Positions 29,868-38,651 of a stretch of 64,000 nucleotides of DNA are shown piece by piece. The notes beneath the pieces were generated by a model. The model was given only the letters and a program-made list of their open reading frames with translations. It ran no database searches and was not told the origin of the DNA. The stretch spans positions 4,241,501-4,305,500 of the forward strand of contig NZ_CP130831.1 in the NCBI RefSeq assembly GCF_030549525.1. The letters are read 5' to 3'. Position 1 is the stretch's first letter, and each line of letters begins with the position of its first letter. Source of the DNA: Stenotrophomonas sp. 704A1 (GTDB lineage Bacteria; Pseudomonadota; Gammaproteobacteria; Xanthomonadales; Xanthomonadaceae). A program made the translations under genes and the position numbers.

Positions 29868-32800
29868 GTGGGCTTTTCGACGATCTTCATCCGCCGCCCC
29901 ATCGCCACCTCGCTGCTGATGGCGGGCCTGTTGCTGCTGGGCATCCTCGGTTACCGCAAGCTGCCGGTGTCGGCGCTGCCGGAAATCGATGCGCCCAGCC
30001 TGGTGGTGACCACCCAGTACCCGGGCGCCAATGCCACCACCATGGCCTCGCTGGTGACCACCCCGCTGGAGCGCCAGTTCGGACAGATCTCCGGGCTGGA
30101 GCTGATGACCTCCGATTCCTCGGCCGGGTTGTCGACGATCATCCTGCAGTTCTCGATGGACCGCGACATCGACATCGCCGCGCAGGACGTGCAGGCCGCC
30201 ATCCGCCAGGCCACCCTGCCCTCGTCGCTGCCGTACCAGCCGGTCTACAACCGGGTGAACCCGGCCGATGCGGCCATCGTCACCCTGAAGCTGACCTCGG
30301 ACACGCGCCCGCTGCGCGACGTCAACAACTACGCCGACTCGATCCTGGCCCAGCGCCTGTCGCAGGTGCAGGGCGTGGGCCTGGTCTCGATCGCCGGCAA
30401 CGTGCGCCCGGCCGTGCGCATCCAGGTCAACCCGGCGCAGCTGTCGAACATCGGGCTGACCCTGGAAGAGCTGCGCAGTGCGCTCACCCAGGCCAACGTC
30501 AATGCACCCAAGGGCTCGCTGAACGGCAAGACCCAGTCCTACAGCATCGGCACCAACGACCAGCTGGCCAGCGCCGCCGAGTACCGCGACACCATCATCA
30601 GCTACAGGAACGGCCGCCCGGTGCGCCTGTCGGACGTGGCCGAGGTGGTGGACGGGGTGGAGAACGATCAGCTTGCCGCCTGGGCCGACGGCAAGCCGGC
30701 GGTGCTGCTGGAAGTCCGCCGCCAGCCCGGCGCCAACATCGTGCAGACGGTCGAGCGCATCCGCGCGCTGCTGCCGCAGCTGCAGGGCGTGCTGCCGGCC
30801 GATGTGCACCTGGAGATCTTCTCCGATCGCACCGAGACCATCCGTGCCTCGGTGCATGAAGTGCAGTTCACCCTGATCCTGACCATCGGCCTGGTGGTGG
30901 CGGTGATCTTCGTGTTCCTGCGCCGCTTCTGGGCCACGATCATTCCCTCGGTGGCGGTACCGCTGTCACTGGCCGGCACCTTCGCGGTGATGGCCTTTGC
31001 CGGCATGTCGCTGGACAACCTCTCGCTGATGGCGCTGGTGGTGGCCACCGGTTTCGTGGTCGACGATGCGATCGTGATGATCGAGAACATCGTGCGCTAC
31101 ATCGAACAGGGCAAGAGCGGCAAGGAAGCGGCCGAGATCGGTGCGCGCCAGATCGGCTTCACCGTGCTGTCGCTGACCGTTTCGCTGGTCGCGGTGTTCC
31201 TGCCGCTGCTGCTGATGCCTGGTGTCACCGGTCGCCTGTTCCACGAGTTCGCGTGGGTGCTGAGCATCGCGGTGGTGCTGTCGATGCTGATCTCGCTGAC
31301 GCTGACGCCGATGATGTGCGCCTACCTGCTCAAGCCCGACGCGCTGCCCGAGGGCGAGGACGCGCACGAGCGCGCGGCGGCGGCCGGCAGGCAGAACCTG
31401 TGGACCCGCACCGTCGGCCTGTACGAGCGCAGCCTGGACTGGGTGCTGCGACACCAGCCGATCACCCTGGCCGTGGCGGCCGCGGCCCTCGTGCTGACGG
31501 TGCTGCTGTACGTGCTGATCCCCAAGGGCCTGCTGCCCGAACAGGACACCGGCCTGATCACCGCCGTGGTCCAGGCCGACCAGAACATCGCCTTCCCGCA
31601 GATGGAACAGCGCACCCAGCAGGTGGCCGAAGCCCTGCGCCAGGACCCGGACGTGACCGGCGTGTCGGCCTTCATCGGTGCCGGCAGCATGAACCCGACG
31701 CTCAACCAGGGCCAGCTGTCCATCGTGCTGAAGGAACGCAGCGACCGCGATGGGCTTGATGAGATCCTGCCGCGCCTGCAGAAATCCGTCGCCGGCATTC
31801 CGGGTGTGGCGCTGTACCTGAAACCGGTGCAGGACGTGACCCTGGACACCCGCGTGGCCGCCACCGAGTACCAGTACTCGCTGTCGGACGTGGACAGCGC
31901 GGAAGTCGCGCTGCAGGCCACGCGCCTGACCGAAGCGCTGCGCCAGCGCCCGGAACTGGCCGACGTCGACAACAACCTGTCCAACCAGGGCCGGGCGCTG
32001 CAGCTGGACATCGACCGCGACAAGGCCAGCGTACTGGGCGTGCCGATGCAGACCATCGACGACACGCTCTACGATGCCTTCGGCCAGCGCCAGATCTCGA
32101 CCATCTTCACCGAACTCAACCAGTACCGGGTCGTGCTGGAAGTGGCGCCCGAGTTCCGCACCAGCACCGCATTGATGGAGCAGCTGGCGGTCGCCTCCAA
32201 CGGTGCCGGCGCGCTGACCGGCACCAACGCCACCAGCTTCGGCCAGGTGACCTCCTCCAACTCGTCCACCGCCACCGGCATCGGCGCACAGAACACCGGC
32301 ATCACCGTCGGCGCGGGCAGCATCATCCCGCTGTCGGCGCTGGCCGAAGGCACGGTCACCAGCGCGCCGCTGCTGGTCAGCCACCAGCAGCAGCTGCCGG
32401 CGGTCACCGTGTCCTTCAACGTCGCCGCCGGCTATTCGTTGTCCGACGCGGTCGAGGCGATCGAGCAGACCCGGGCCAGCCTGGACATGCCGGCCCACGT
32501 GCATGCGCAGTTCATCGGCAAGGCCGCCGAGTTCACCGGCAGCCAGACCGACGTGGTGTGGCTGCTGCTGGCCTCGCTGGTGGTGATCTACATCGTGCTG
32601 GGCGTGCTCTACGAGAGCTACATCCACCCGATCACGATCATCTCCACGCTGCCGCCGGCCGGTGTCGGCGCGCTGCTGGCGCTGATGCTGTGCGGGTTGA
32701 GCCTGTCGGTGGACGGCATCGTCGGCATCGTGCTGCTGATCGGCATCGTCAAGAAGAACGGCATCATGATGGTCGACTTCGCGATCGAGGCGCGTCGTGC

Positions 32801-33101
32801 TGGTGCCAATGCGCACGAAGCGATCCGCCGCGCCTGCCTGCTGCGCTTCCGCCCGATCATGATGACCACCGCCGCGGCCATGCTCGGCGCCCTGCCGCTG
32901 GCGCTGGGCACCGGCATCGGCTCGGAACTGCGCCGCCCGCTGGGCATCGCCATCGTCGGCGGCCTGCTGCTGTCGCAGCTGGTCACCCTGTACACCACGC
33001 CGGTGATCTACCTGTACATGGAGCGGTTCTCGGAGTGGCTGGCTCGCCGCCGCGAGCAGCGGGCGCTGCCCGACGGCGCATTGCAGGAGCCGCAGGCATG
33101 A
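29868..33101 (+). CDS. smeJ: RND multidrug efflux transporter (MdtB-like; SmeJ)
   Basis: A proton-driven inner-membrane pump of 1077 residues, in the hydrophobe/amphiphile efflux class. It has the family start GFSTIFIRRPIATSLLMAGL, two large periplasmic loops, and the proton-relay aspartates in GFVVDDAIVMIEN (TM4), with a second conserved block GIVKKNGIMMVDFAIEAR near TM10. The start is GTG at 29868 after AGCAAGGATCAGTCC. An inserted Ser/Thr/Gly-rich stretch near residues 785-815 lies in the second periplasmic loop. In S. maltophilia, smeJK contributes to aminoglycoside tolerance and smeIJK to envelope integrity (established knowledge). SmeJ and SmeK probably form a hetero-trimer as MdtB2C does. 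Confidence 0.9.
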   Translation: MGFSTIFIRRPIATSLLMAGLLLLGILGYRKLPVSALPEIDAPSLVVTTQYPGANATTMASLVTTPLERQFGQISGLELMTSDSSAGLSTIILQFSMDRDIDIAAQDVQAAIRQATLPSSLPYQPVYNRVNPADAAIVTLKLTSDTRPLRDVNNYADSILAQRLSQVQGVGLVSIAGNVRPAVRIQVNPAQLSNIGLTLEELRSALTQANVNAPKGSLNGKTQSYSIGTNDQLASAAEYRDTIISYRNGRPVRLSDVAEVVDGVENDQLAAWADGKPAVLLEVRRQPGANIVQTVERIRALLPQLQGVLPADVHLEIFSDRTETIRASVHEVQFTLILTIGLVVAVIFVFLRRFWATIIPSVAVPLSLAGTFAVMAFAGMSLDNLSLMALVVATGFVVDDAIVMIENIVRYIEQGKSGKEAAEIGARQIGFTVLSLTVSLVAVFLPLLLMPGVTGRLFHEFAWVLSIAVVLSMLISLTLTPMMCAYLLKPDALPEGEDAHERAAAAGRQNLWTRTVGLYERSLDWVLRHQPITLAVAAAALVLTVLLYVLIPKGLLPEQDTGLITAVVQADQNIAFPQMEQRTQQVAEALRQDPDVTGVSAFIGAGSMNPTLNQGQLSIVLKERSDRDGLDEILPRLQKSVAGIPGVALYLKPVQDVTLDTRVAATEYQYSLSDVDSAEVALQATRLTEALRQRPELADVDNNLSNQGRALQLDIDRDKASVLGVPMQTIDDTLYDAFGQRQISTIFTELNQYRVVLEVAPEFRTSTALMEQLAVASNGAGALTGTNATSFGQVTSSNSSTATGIGAQNTGITVGAGSIIPLSALAEGTVTSAPLLVSHQQQLPAVTVSFNVAAGYSLSDAVEAIEQTRASLDMPAHVHAQFIGKAAEFTGSQTDVVWLLLASLVVIYIVLGVLYESYIHPITIISTLPPAGVGALLALMLCGLSLSVDGIVGIVLLIGIVKKNGIMMVDFAIEARRAGANAHEAIRRACLLRFRPIMMTTAAAMLGALPLALGTGIGSELRRPLGIAIVGGLLLSQLVTLYTTPVIYLYMERFSEWLARRREQRALPDGALQEPQA

Positions 33102-33133
33102 CCCCTGCCCCGCTGCAGGCGGCCGCACGATGA
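33098..33133 (+). CDS. 11-codon mini-ORF linking smeJ and smeK (possible coupling peptide)
   Basis: The smeJ stop overlaps an ATG in the sequence GCATGACC (33098-33101). This ATG opens an 11-codon frame, MTPAPLQAAAR, whose stop overlaps the smeK start in CGATGAAC (33130-33133). Both junctions are ATGA overlaps of the type that allow a terminating ribosome to restart. The frame has no independent ribosome site. Whether it is translated is unknown; the alternative is that smeK is started by normal initiation. Confidence 0.35.
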   Translation: MTPAPLQAAAR

Positions 33134-36100
33134 ACCTGTCCGGCCCCTTCATCCGCCGCCCGATCGGCACCGCCCTGCTCGCCATCGGACTGTTCATGGT
33201 CGGGGTGATCTGCTACCTGCGGCTGGGCGTATCGGCGCTGCCGAACATCGAGATCCCGGTGATCTTCGTCCACGCCAGCCAGTCCGGTGCGGATGCCGCC
33301 ACCATGGCGTCCACGGTGACCGCGCCGCTGGAGCGCCACCTCGGCCAGCTGCCGGGCATCGACCGCATGCGCTCATCGAGCTCGGAAGGCAGCTCGCTGG
33401 TGTTCATGATCTTCCAGACCGACCGCGATATCGATTCGGCGGCGCTGGATGTGCAGACCGCGATCAATTCGGCGCAGGCCGACCTGCCCTCGGGCATGGG
33501 GTCGCCGATGTACCAGAAGGCCAATCCGAACGACGATCCGGTGATCGCGATCGCACTGACCTCGCAGACCCAGTCCGCCGACGAGCTGTACAACGTGGCC
33601 GACTCGCTGCTGGCCCAGCGTATCCGCCAGATCGGCGGCGTCGCCTCGGTGGACATCGCCGGCGCCTCGACGCCGGCGGTACGCGTGGACGTCAACCTGC
33701 GCCTGATGAACGCACTCGGGCTGACCGCCGACGACCTGCGCAACGCCGTGCGCGCGGCCAACGTGACCTCACCCACCGGCTTCCTCAGCGACGGCAACAC
33801 CACCACCGCGATCATCGCCAACGATTCGGTGGCCCGCGCGGCCGACTTCGCCGACCTGGTGGTCAAGACCCAGGGCGATGGCCGGGTGATCCGCCTGAAG
33901 GACATCGCCAACGTCTACGATGGCCAGCAGGACGCCTACCAGGCCGCGTGGTTCGACCACAAGCCGGCGGTGGTGATGTACGTGTTCACCCGCGCCGGCG
34001 CCAACATCGTGGAGACGGTGGACCGGGTCAAGGCACAGATTCCGGCGCTGCGCGATTACCTGCAGCCGGGCACCACGATGACGCCGTACTTCGACCGTAC
34101 GCCGACCATCCGCTCGTCGCTGCACGAAGTGCAGATCACCCTGCTGATCAGCCTGGCGATGGTGGTGCTGACCATGGCGCTGTTCCTGCGCCGCCTGGCG
34201 CCGACGCTGATCGCCGCGGTCACCGTGCCGCTGTCGCTGGCCGGTGCCGCGCTGGTGATGTACGTGATGGGCTTCACCCTGAACAACCTGAGCCTGCTGG
34301 CACTGGTGATCGCGATCGGCTTCGTGGTCGACGATGCGATCGTGGTCATCGAGAACATCATGCGCCATCTCGATGAGGGCATGCCCCGCCTGCAGGCGGC
34401 CTTCACCGGCGCGCGCGAGATCGGCTTCACCATCGTCTCGATCACCGCCTCGCTGGTGGCGGTGTTCATCCCGCTGCTGTTCGCCAGCGGCATGATGGGT
34501 GCGTTCTTCCGCGAGTTCACCGTCACCCTGGTGGCGGCGATCGTGGTCTCGATGATCGTCTCGCTGACGCTGACACCGGCGCTGTGCAGCCGCTTCCTGA
34601 GCGCACATGATCACGCGGCTGCACCGTCGCGCTTCGGCCGCTGGCTCGATGCCGGGCACGAGCGCATGCTGCGTGTCTACACCGTGTTCCTCGACTTCTC
34701 GCTGCGCCACGCGCTGCTGCTGTCGCTCACCCCGCTGATCCTGATCGGCGTCACCATCTTCCTGTTCGGTGCGGTGAAGAAGGGCGCGTTCCCGCCACAG
34801 GACACCGGCCTGATCTGGGGCCGCGCCAATTCCAGCGCCACGGTGTCCTTCGAGGACATGGTCAGCCGCCAGCGCCGCATCACCGACATGCTGATGGCCG
34901 ATCCGGCGGTGAAGACCGTGGGCGTGCGCCTGGGCAGCGGCCGCCAGGGCTCCAGCGCGCAGTTCAACGTCGAATTGAAGTCGCGCAAGGAAGGCCGGCG
35001 CGAAACCACCGCGCAGGCACTGGCACGGTTGAGCGCCAAGGCCGACCGCTACCCCGATCTGCAGCTGCGCTTGCGCGCGATCCAGGACCTGCCCAGCAAT
35101 GATGGCGGTGGCAGCAGCCAGGGCGCGCAGTACCGCGTCTCGCTGCAGGGCAATGACCTGGCTGCGCTGCAGGAATGGCTGCCCAAGCTGCAGGCGGCGC
35201 TGAAGAAGAACCCGAAGCTGCGCGACGTCGGCACCGATGTCGACAACGCCGGGCTGCGCCAGAACATCGAGATCGACCGTGCCAAGGCGGCACGCCTGGG
35301 CATCTCGGTGGGTGCCATCGACGGCGCGCTGTACGGTGCCTTCGGCCAGCGCCAGATCTCCACCATCTACTCGGACATCAACCAGTACAGCGTGGTGGTC
35401 AACGCCCTGCCATCGCAGACCGCGACTCCGGCGGCGCTGGACGAGGTGTACGTGCGTGCGGGCAACGGCGACATGGTGCCGATCACTGCGGTGGCGCGTC
35501 AGGTCCCGGGCTTGGCGCCCTCGCAGATCACTCATGAGAACCAGTACACGACCATGGACCTGAGCTACAACCTCGCCCCCGGGGTCAGCATGGGCGAGGC
35601 CAAGGCCATCATCGACAGCACCGTGGCCGGCATGCGCATGCCCGGCGACATCCGCCTGGCCGATGATGCCGGCTTCGGGTTCAACTCCGACCCCAGCGAC
35701 ATGCTGATCCTGGTATTCGCGGCGATCCTGACCGTGTATCTGGTGCTGGGCATGCTGTACGAGAGCCTGATCCACCCGGTGACCATCCTGTCGACGCTGC
35801 CGGCGGCGGGCGTGGGCGCGTTGCTGGCCCTGTTCGGCACCGGCACCGAGCTGTCGGTGATCTCGATGATCGCGCTGGTGCTGCTGATCGGCATCGTCAA
35901 GAAGAACGCGATCATGATGATCGACTTCGCGCTGGTGGCGCAGCGCGAGCATGGCCTGGCCCCGCGCGAGGCCGCACGCGAAGCCAGCATCGTGCGCTTC
36001 CGTCCGATCATGATGACCACGATGGTGGCGATCCTGGCCGCGGTGCCGCTGGCGATCGGCCTGGGCGAAGGTTCGGAACTGCGCAGGCCGCTGGGCATCG

Positions 36101-36252
36101 CGATGATCGGCGGCCTGCTGTTCTCGCAGAGCCTGACCCTGCTCAGCACCCCGGCGTTGTACGTGATCTTCTCCTGCCTGGCCGACCGCTGGCGCGCGCG
36201 TCGCGCACGCCGACGCGAGGCCAGGCTGCTCAAGCGCGCGCAGCGGGCCTGA
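33130..36252 (+). CDS. smeK: RND multidrug efflux transporter (MdtC-like; SmeK)
   Basis: A second 1040-residue RND pump, 28 bp after smeJ and clearly its paralogue. Landmarks are FIRRPIGTALLAIGLFMVG at the start, GFVVDDAIVVIENIMRH in TM4 with the proton-relay aspartates, and GIVKKNAIMMIDFALVAQRE near TM10. The C-terminus is basic (RARRARRREARLLKRAQRA). The pair of dissimilar RND subunits after one adaptor is characteristic of smeIJK/mdtABC. No regulator gene adjoins the operon; the siderophore receptor gene follows after 236 bp that contain a SMAG palindrome. Confidence 0.9.
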   Translation: MNLSGPFIRRPIGTALLAIGLFMVGVICYLRLGVSALPNIEIPVIFVHASQSGADAATMASTVTAPLERHLGQLPGIDRMRSSSSEGSSLVFMIFQTDRDIDSAALDVQTAINSAQADLPSGMGSPMYQKANPNDDPVIAIALTSQTQSADELYNVADSLLAQRIRQIGGVASVDIAGASTPAVRVDVNLRLMNALGLTADDLRNAVRAANVTSPTGFLSDGNTTTAIIANDSVARAADFADLVVKTQGDGRVIRLKDIANVYDGQQDAYQAAWFDHKPAVVMYVFTRAGANIVETVDRVKAQIPALRDYLQPGTTMTPYFDRTPTIRSSLHEVQITLLISLAMVVLTMALFLRRLAPTLIAAVTVPLSLAGAALVMYVMGFTLNNLSLLALVIAIGFVVDDAIVVIENIMRHLDEGMPRLQAAFTGAREIGFTIVSITASLVAVFIPLLFASGMMGAFFREFTVTLVAAIVVSMIVSLTLTPALCSRFLSAHDHAAAPSRFGRWLDAGHERMLRVYTVFLDFSLRHALLLSLTPLILIGVTIFLFGAVKKGAFPPQDTGLIWGRANSSATVSFEDMVSRQRRITDMLMADPAVKTVGVRLGSGRQGSSAQFNVELKSRKEGRRETTAQALARLSAKADRYPDLQLRLRAIQDLPSNDGGGSSQGAQYRVSLQGNDLAALQEWLPKLQAALKKNPKLRDVGTDVDNAGLRQNIEIDRAKAARLGISVGAIDGALYGAFGQRQISTIYSDINQYSVVVNALPSQTATPAALDEVYVRAGNGDMVPITAVARQVPGLAPSQITHENQYTTMDLSYNLAPGVSMGEAKAIIDSTVAGMRMPGDIRLADDAGFGFNSDPSDMLILVFAAILTVYLVLGMLYESLIHPVTILSTLPAAGVGALLALFGTGTELSVISMIALVLLIGIVKKNAIMMIDFALVAQREHGLAPREAAREASIVRFRPIMMTTMVAILAAVPLAIGLGEGSELRRPLGIAMIGGLLFSQSLTLLSTPALYVIFSCLADRWRARRARRREARLLKRAQRA

Positions 36253-36260
36253 TGCGATCC

Positions 36261-36310
36261 GCCGGGCATGGCCCGGCGCTACCAGGTGGGTGCGGACCGT
36301 TGGTCCGCAC
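36261..36310. repeat. Two palindromes after smeK
   Basis: GCCGGGCATGGCCCGGC with GCTACC at 36261-36283 is the common SMAG type. GTGCGGACCGTTGGTCCGCAC at 36290-36310 is a second hairpin type that recurs at 41801-41822. Together they may end the smeIJK transcript. Confidence 0.8.
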
Positions 36311-36488
36311 ATCGTTGGGTTTGACGCGGCCTGGCGAAAAGAGAACAATTCGCATCCAGCCATGGTCCTGCGCCCCGTTGCGGCGCCCCGCTGCCCCTTG
36401 CCGGCACGCCTGCGTGATCCCAGCCACCGACCTTTCCCCCCATTGCATGGGTGGATGGCCCGTGGCCGTCCGCCGAGGATCCCGATCG

Positions 36489-38546
36489 ATGCTGCCCACC
36501 CGTTCCCCCCGCCTGGCCGCGCTGGCCATTGCCCTGTCCGCGGCGTGCACCGCACACGCCGAAGCCCCGGCCGATACCCGCAGCGCCACCGACCTGGATG
36601 CAGTCAAGGTCATCGCCGAACGCACCCATACCGCCGCTGGCGCGCTGGGTGATCGCGCCCTGCGCGATACACCGTTCGCCATCACCGCGGTGGGCCGCGA
36701 ACAGATCGAGCAGCGCCAGGTGGTCTCGCTGGGTGAAGCGTTCCTGCTGGACCCGTCGGTGACCACCCAGGTCAGCGCCTATGCCAGCGGCTGGAGCTCG
36801 CCGATCCGCAACCGCGGCATCGACCTGAACTACGACAGTTACCGGGTCAACGGCCTGCAGGTGTCATCGTGGGGCACCGAGTGGCCGCTGGAAGTGATGG
36901 AACAGGTCGATCTGCTGAAGGGCCCGGGTGGCTTCCTGTACGGCTTCGGCGCTCCCGGCGGCATCGTCAACTACATCACCAAGAAGCCCACCGAAACGCC
37001 GCTGTTCTCCGCGCAGCTCGGCTGGCGCGAACAGGGCATCGTCAGCGGCGGGGTCGATGCCGGCGGTCGTTTCGGCAACGAACAGATGTTCGGCTACCGC
37101 TTCAATGCCTTCCAGGAAAAGGGCGAAACCTTCAATGGCGGGCACATCGACCGCAAGGTCGGTGCACTGTCGCTGGATGCGCGCCTCAGCGATGCACTCA
37201 CCTGGAGCGTCGATGGCGTGTTCCAGTCGCGCGACCTGCGCGAGGAATCGCCGCAGTACTACTTCCGCGACCTGACCTCGCCCCCCCGGCCGATCGCCGG
37301 CGATATCGACAACAGTGTGCCGGGGACCTACTACGACACCCGCTCCAGCCTGCTGTCGACCACGCTGGACTGGCAGATCAACAGTGACTGGAAAGCCAGC
37401 CTGAGCTATGGCGTCACCACCTCGTGGAACGACGTCAACAAGATCTTCGCCTATATCGACGATCCCAACGGCGACTATGACGTCAACGTCTACGAGCTGG
37501 GCGGCAAGAGCGAATGGAAGCTGGCCCAGGCCCTGCTGCAGGGCAGCTTCCGCACCGGCCCGCTGCGGCACCAGCTGGTGGCCGGGGTCAGCCACCAGAC
37601 CGGGCTCGGCTGGGACCGCCCGTACGAGTGGAACCTGATCGGTCGCGCCAACCTCTACCAGCGCCATGCGATCCGCCACGATGCGGTCGGCTCGCGGGTG
37701 ATGACCCGCGGCGATGAAACCGTGCAGCAGGCGGTGTTCGCCAGCGATACCGTCGATCTCGGCAGCGGCTGGTCGGTGCTGGCCGGCTGGCGCTACAACG
37801 ACTTCGAAACCAAGGGCCGCTACCACACCTACCCGGTCACCCCGACCTATGCGCTGATGTTCAAGCCCAGCGAGGCGGTCACCCTTTACGCCAGCTACAT
37901 CGAATCGCTGGAAGCCGGCAGCCGCGTCGGCAACAGCTACATCAATGCCGGCGACGTGCTGGACCCGACCATCAGCAAGCAGTACGAAATCGGTGCCAAG
38001 GTCGAGGCGGCGCGCTGGAACGCGAACCTGGCTGCCTTCCGGCTGGAGCGCGGCGCCAACATCGATGAGCTGACCGACGCCGGCAGGCGCCTGGTGCAGG
38101 ATGGCATCACCCTGTATGAAGGTGTCGAGGCCAGTGCCGAGCTGCATCTGAGTGACGCGCTGAGCGTCGGCGGCGGCGTCACCTGGCTGGACCCGACCTA
38201 CGACAAGCTGTCCCCGGCCAGTGCGGCGCAGGAAGGCAACCGCACCGCCGGCGCGGCGCGCTGGAGCGGTGTGCTGCATGCCACCTACCAGCTGCCGTGG
38301 GTGGATGGCCTGGAAACCTATGCCGCCGTGCGCTACTACGGCGATGTCTGGTACGACGCCGACAACACCCTCAAGCTGCCCGACTACACGCTGGTGAATG
38401 CGGGCATCGGCTATCGCCTGCTGGCCTCCGGGCACCCGGTGACCCTGCGTGCCAGCGTGGAGAACCTGGCCAACCGCAGGTACTGGTCCAACGCCGGTGT
38501 CGGCCTGCCACGCACCTTCGCGCTCAGCGTGCGTTTCGACATGTAA
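36489..38546 (+). CDS. TonB-dependent siderophore-type receptor
   Basis: A 685-residue outer-membrane receptor for a ferric siderophore or similar metal chelate. It has a signal peptide (MLPTRSPRLAALAIALSAAC, cleavage near AHA-EA), a plug with VKVIAERTHTAAGALG and RDTPFAITAVGREQIEQRQ, then GPGGFLYGFGAPGGIVNYIT, which is the conserved plug loop, and a beta-barrel of the siderophore class (FhuA/FpvA-like family). The last residues are SVRFDM rather than the usual terminal aromatic residue. The start at 36489 follows GAGGAT. No Fur box was recognised upstream and no siderophore synthesis genes adjoin it. Confidence 0.88.
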   Translation: MLPTRSPRLAALAIALSAACTAHAEAPADTRSATDLDAVKVIAERTHTAAGALGDRALRDTPFAITAVGREQIEQRQVVSLGEAFLLDPSVTTQVSAYASGWSSPIRNRGIDLNYDSYRVNGLQVSSWGTEWPLEVMEQVDLLKGPGGFLYGFGAPGGIVNYITKKPTETPLFSAQLGWREQGIVSGGVDAGGRFGNEQMFGYRFNAFQEKGETFNGGHIDRKVGALSLDARLSDALTWSVDGVFQSRDLREESPQYYFRDLTSPPRPIAGDIDNSVPGTYYDTRSSLLSTTLDWQINSDWKASLSYGVTTSWNDVNKIFAYIDDPNGDYDVNVYELGGKSEWKLAQALLQGSFRTGPLRHQLVAGVSHQTGLGWDRPYEWNLIGRANLYQRHAIRHDAVGSRVMTRGDETVQQAVFASDTVDLGSGWSVLAGWRYNDFETKGRYHTYPVTPTYALMFKPSEAVTLYASYIESLEAGSRVGNSYINAGDVLDPTISKQYEIGAKVEAARWNANLAAFRLERGANIDELTDAGRRLVQDGITLYEGVEASAELHLSDALSVGGGVTWLDPTYDKLSPASAAQEGNRTAGAARWSGVLHATYQLPWVDGLETYAAVRYYGDVWYDADNTLKLPDYTLVNAGIGYRLLASGHPVTLRASVENLANRRYWSNAGVGLPRTFALSVRFDM

Positions 38547-38554
38547 CGGCCTCG

Positions 38555-38598
38555 GCAGCGCCGGGCCATGCCCGGCGGCTGCATGGCGCGGCGCTACC
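38555..38598. repeat. Tandem SMAG palindromes
   Basis: GCAGCGCCGGGCCATGCCCG continuing to GCGGCGCTACC forms a forward and an inverted GTAG-type palindrome fused together, 8 bp after the receptor stop codon. Probably the transcript 3' end of the receptor gene. Confidence 0.8.
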
Positions 38599-38651
38599 GG
38601 ATTTCACCCGTGGCCCGTAATAATGGTGGCCGATCCTTTCGCCGAGCCTGC

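Noticed and set aside
33769..36555. Minus-strand frame of 928 codons opposite smeK
   Set aside because: Antisense shadow of a complete RND pump gene.
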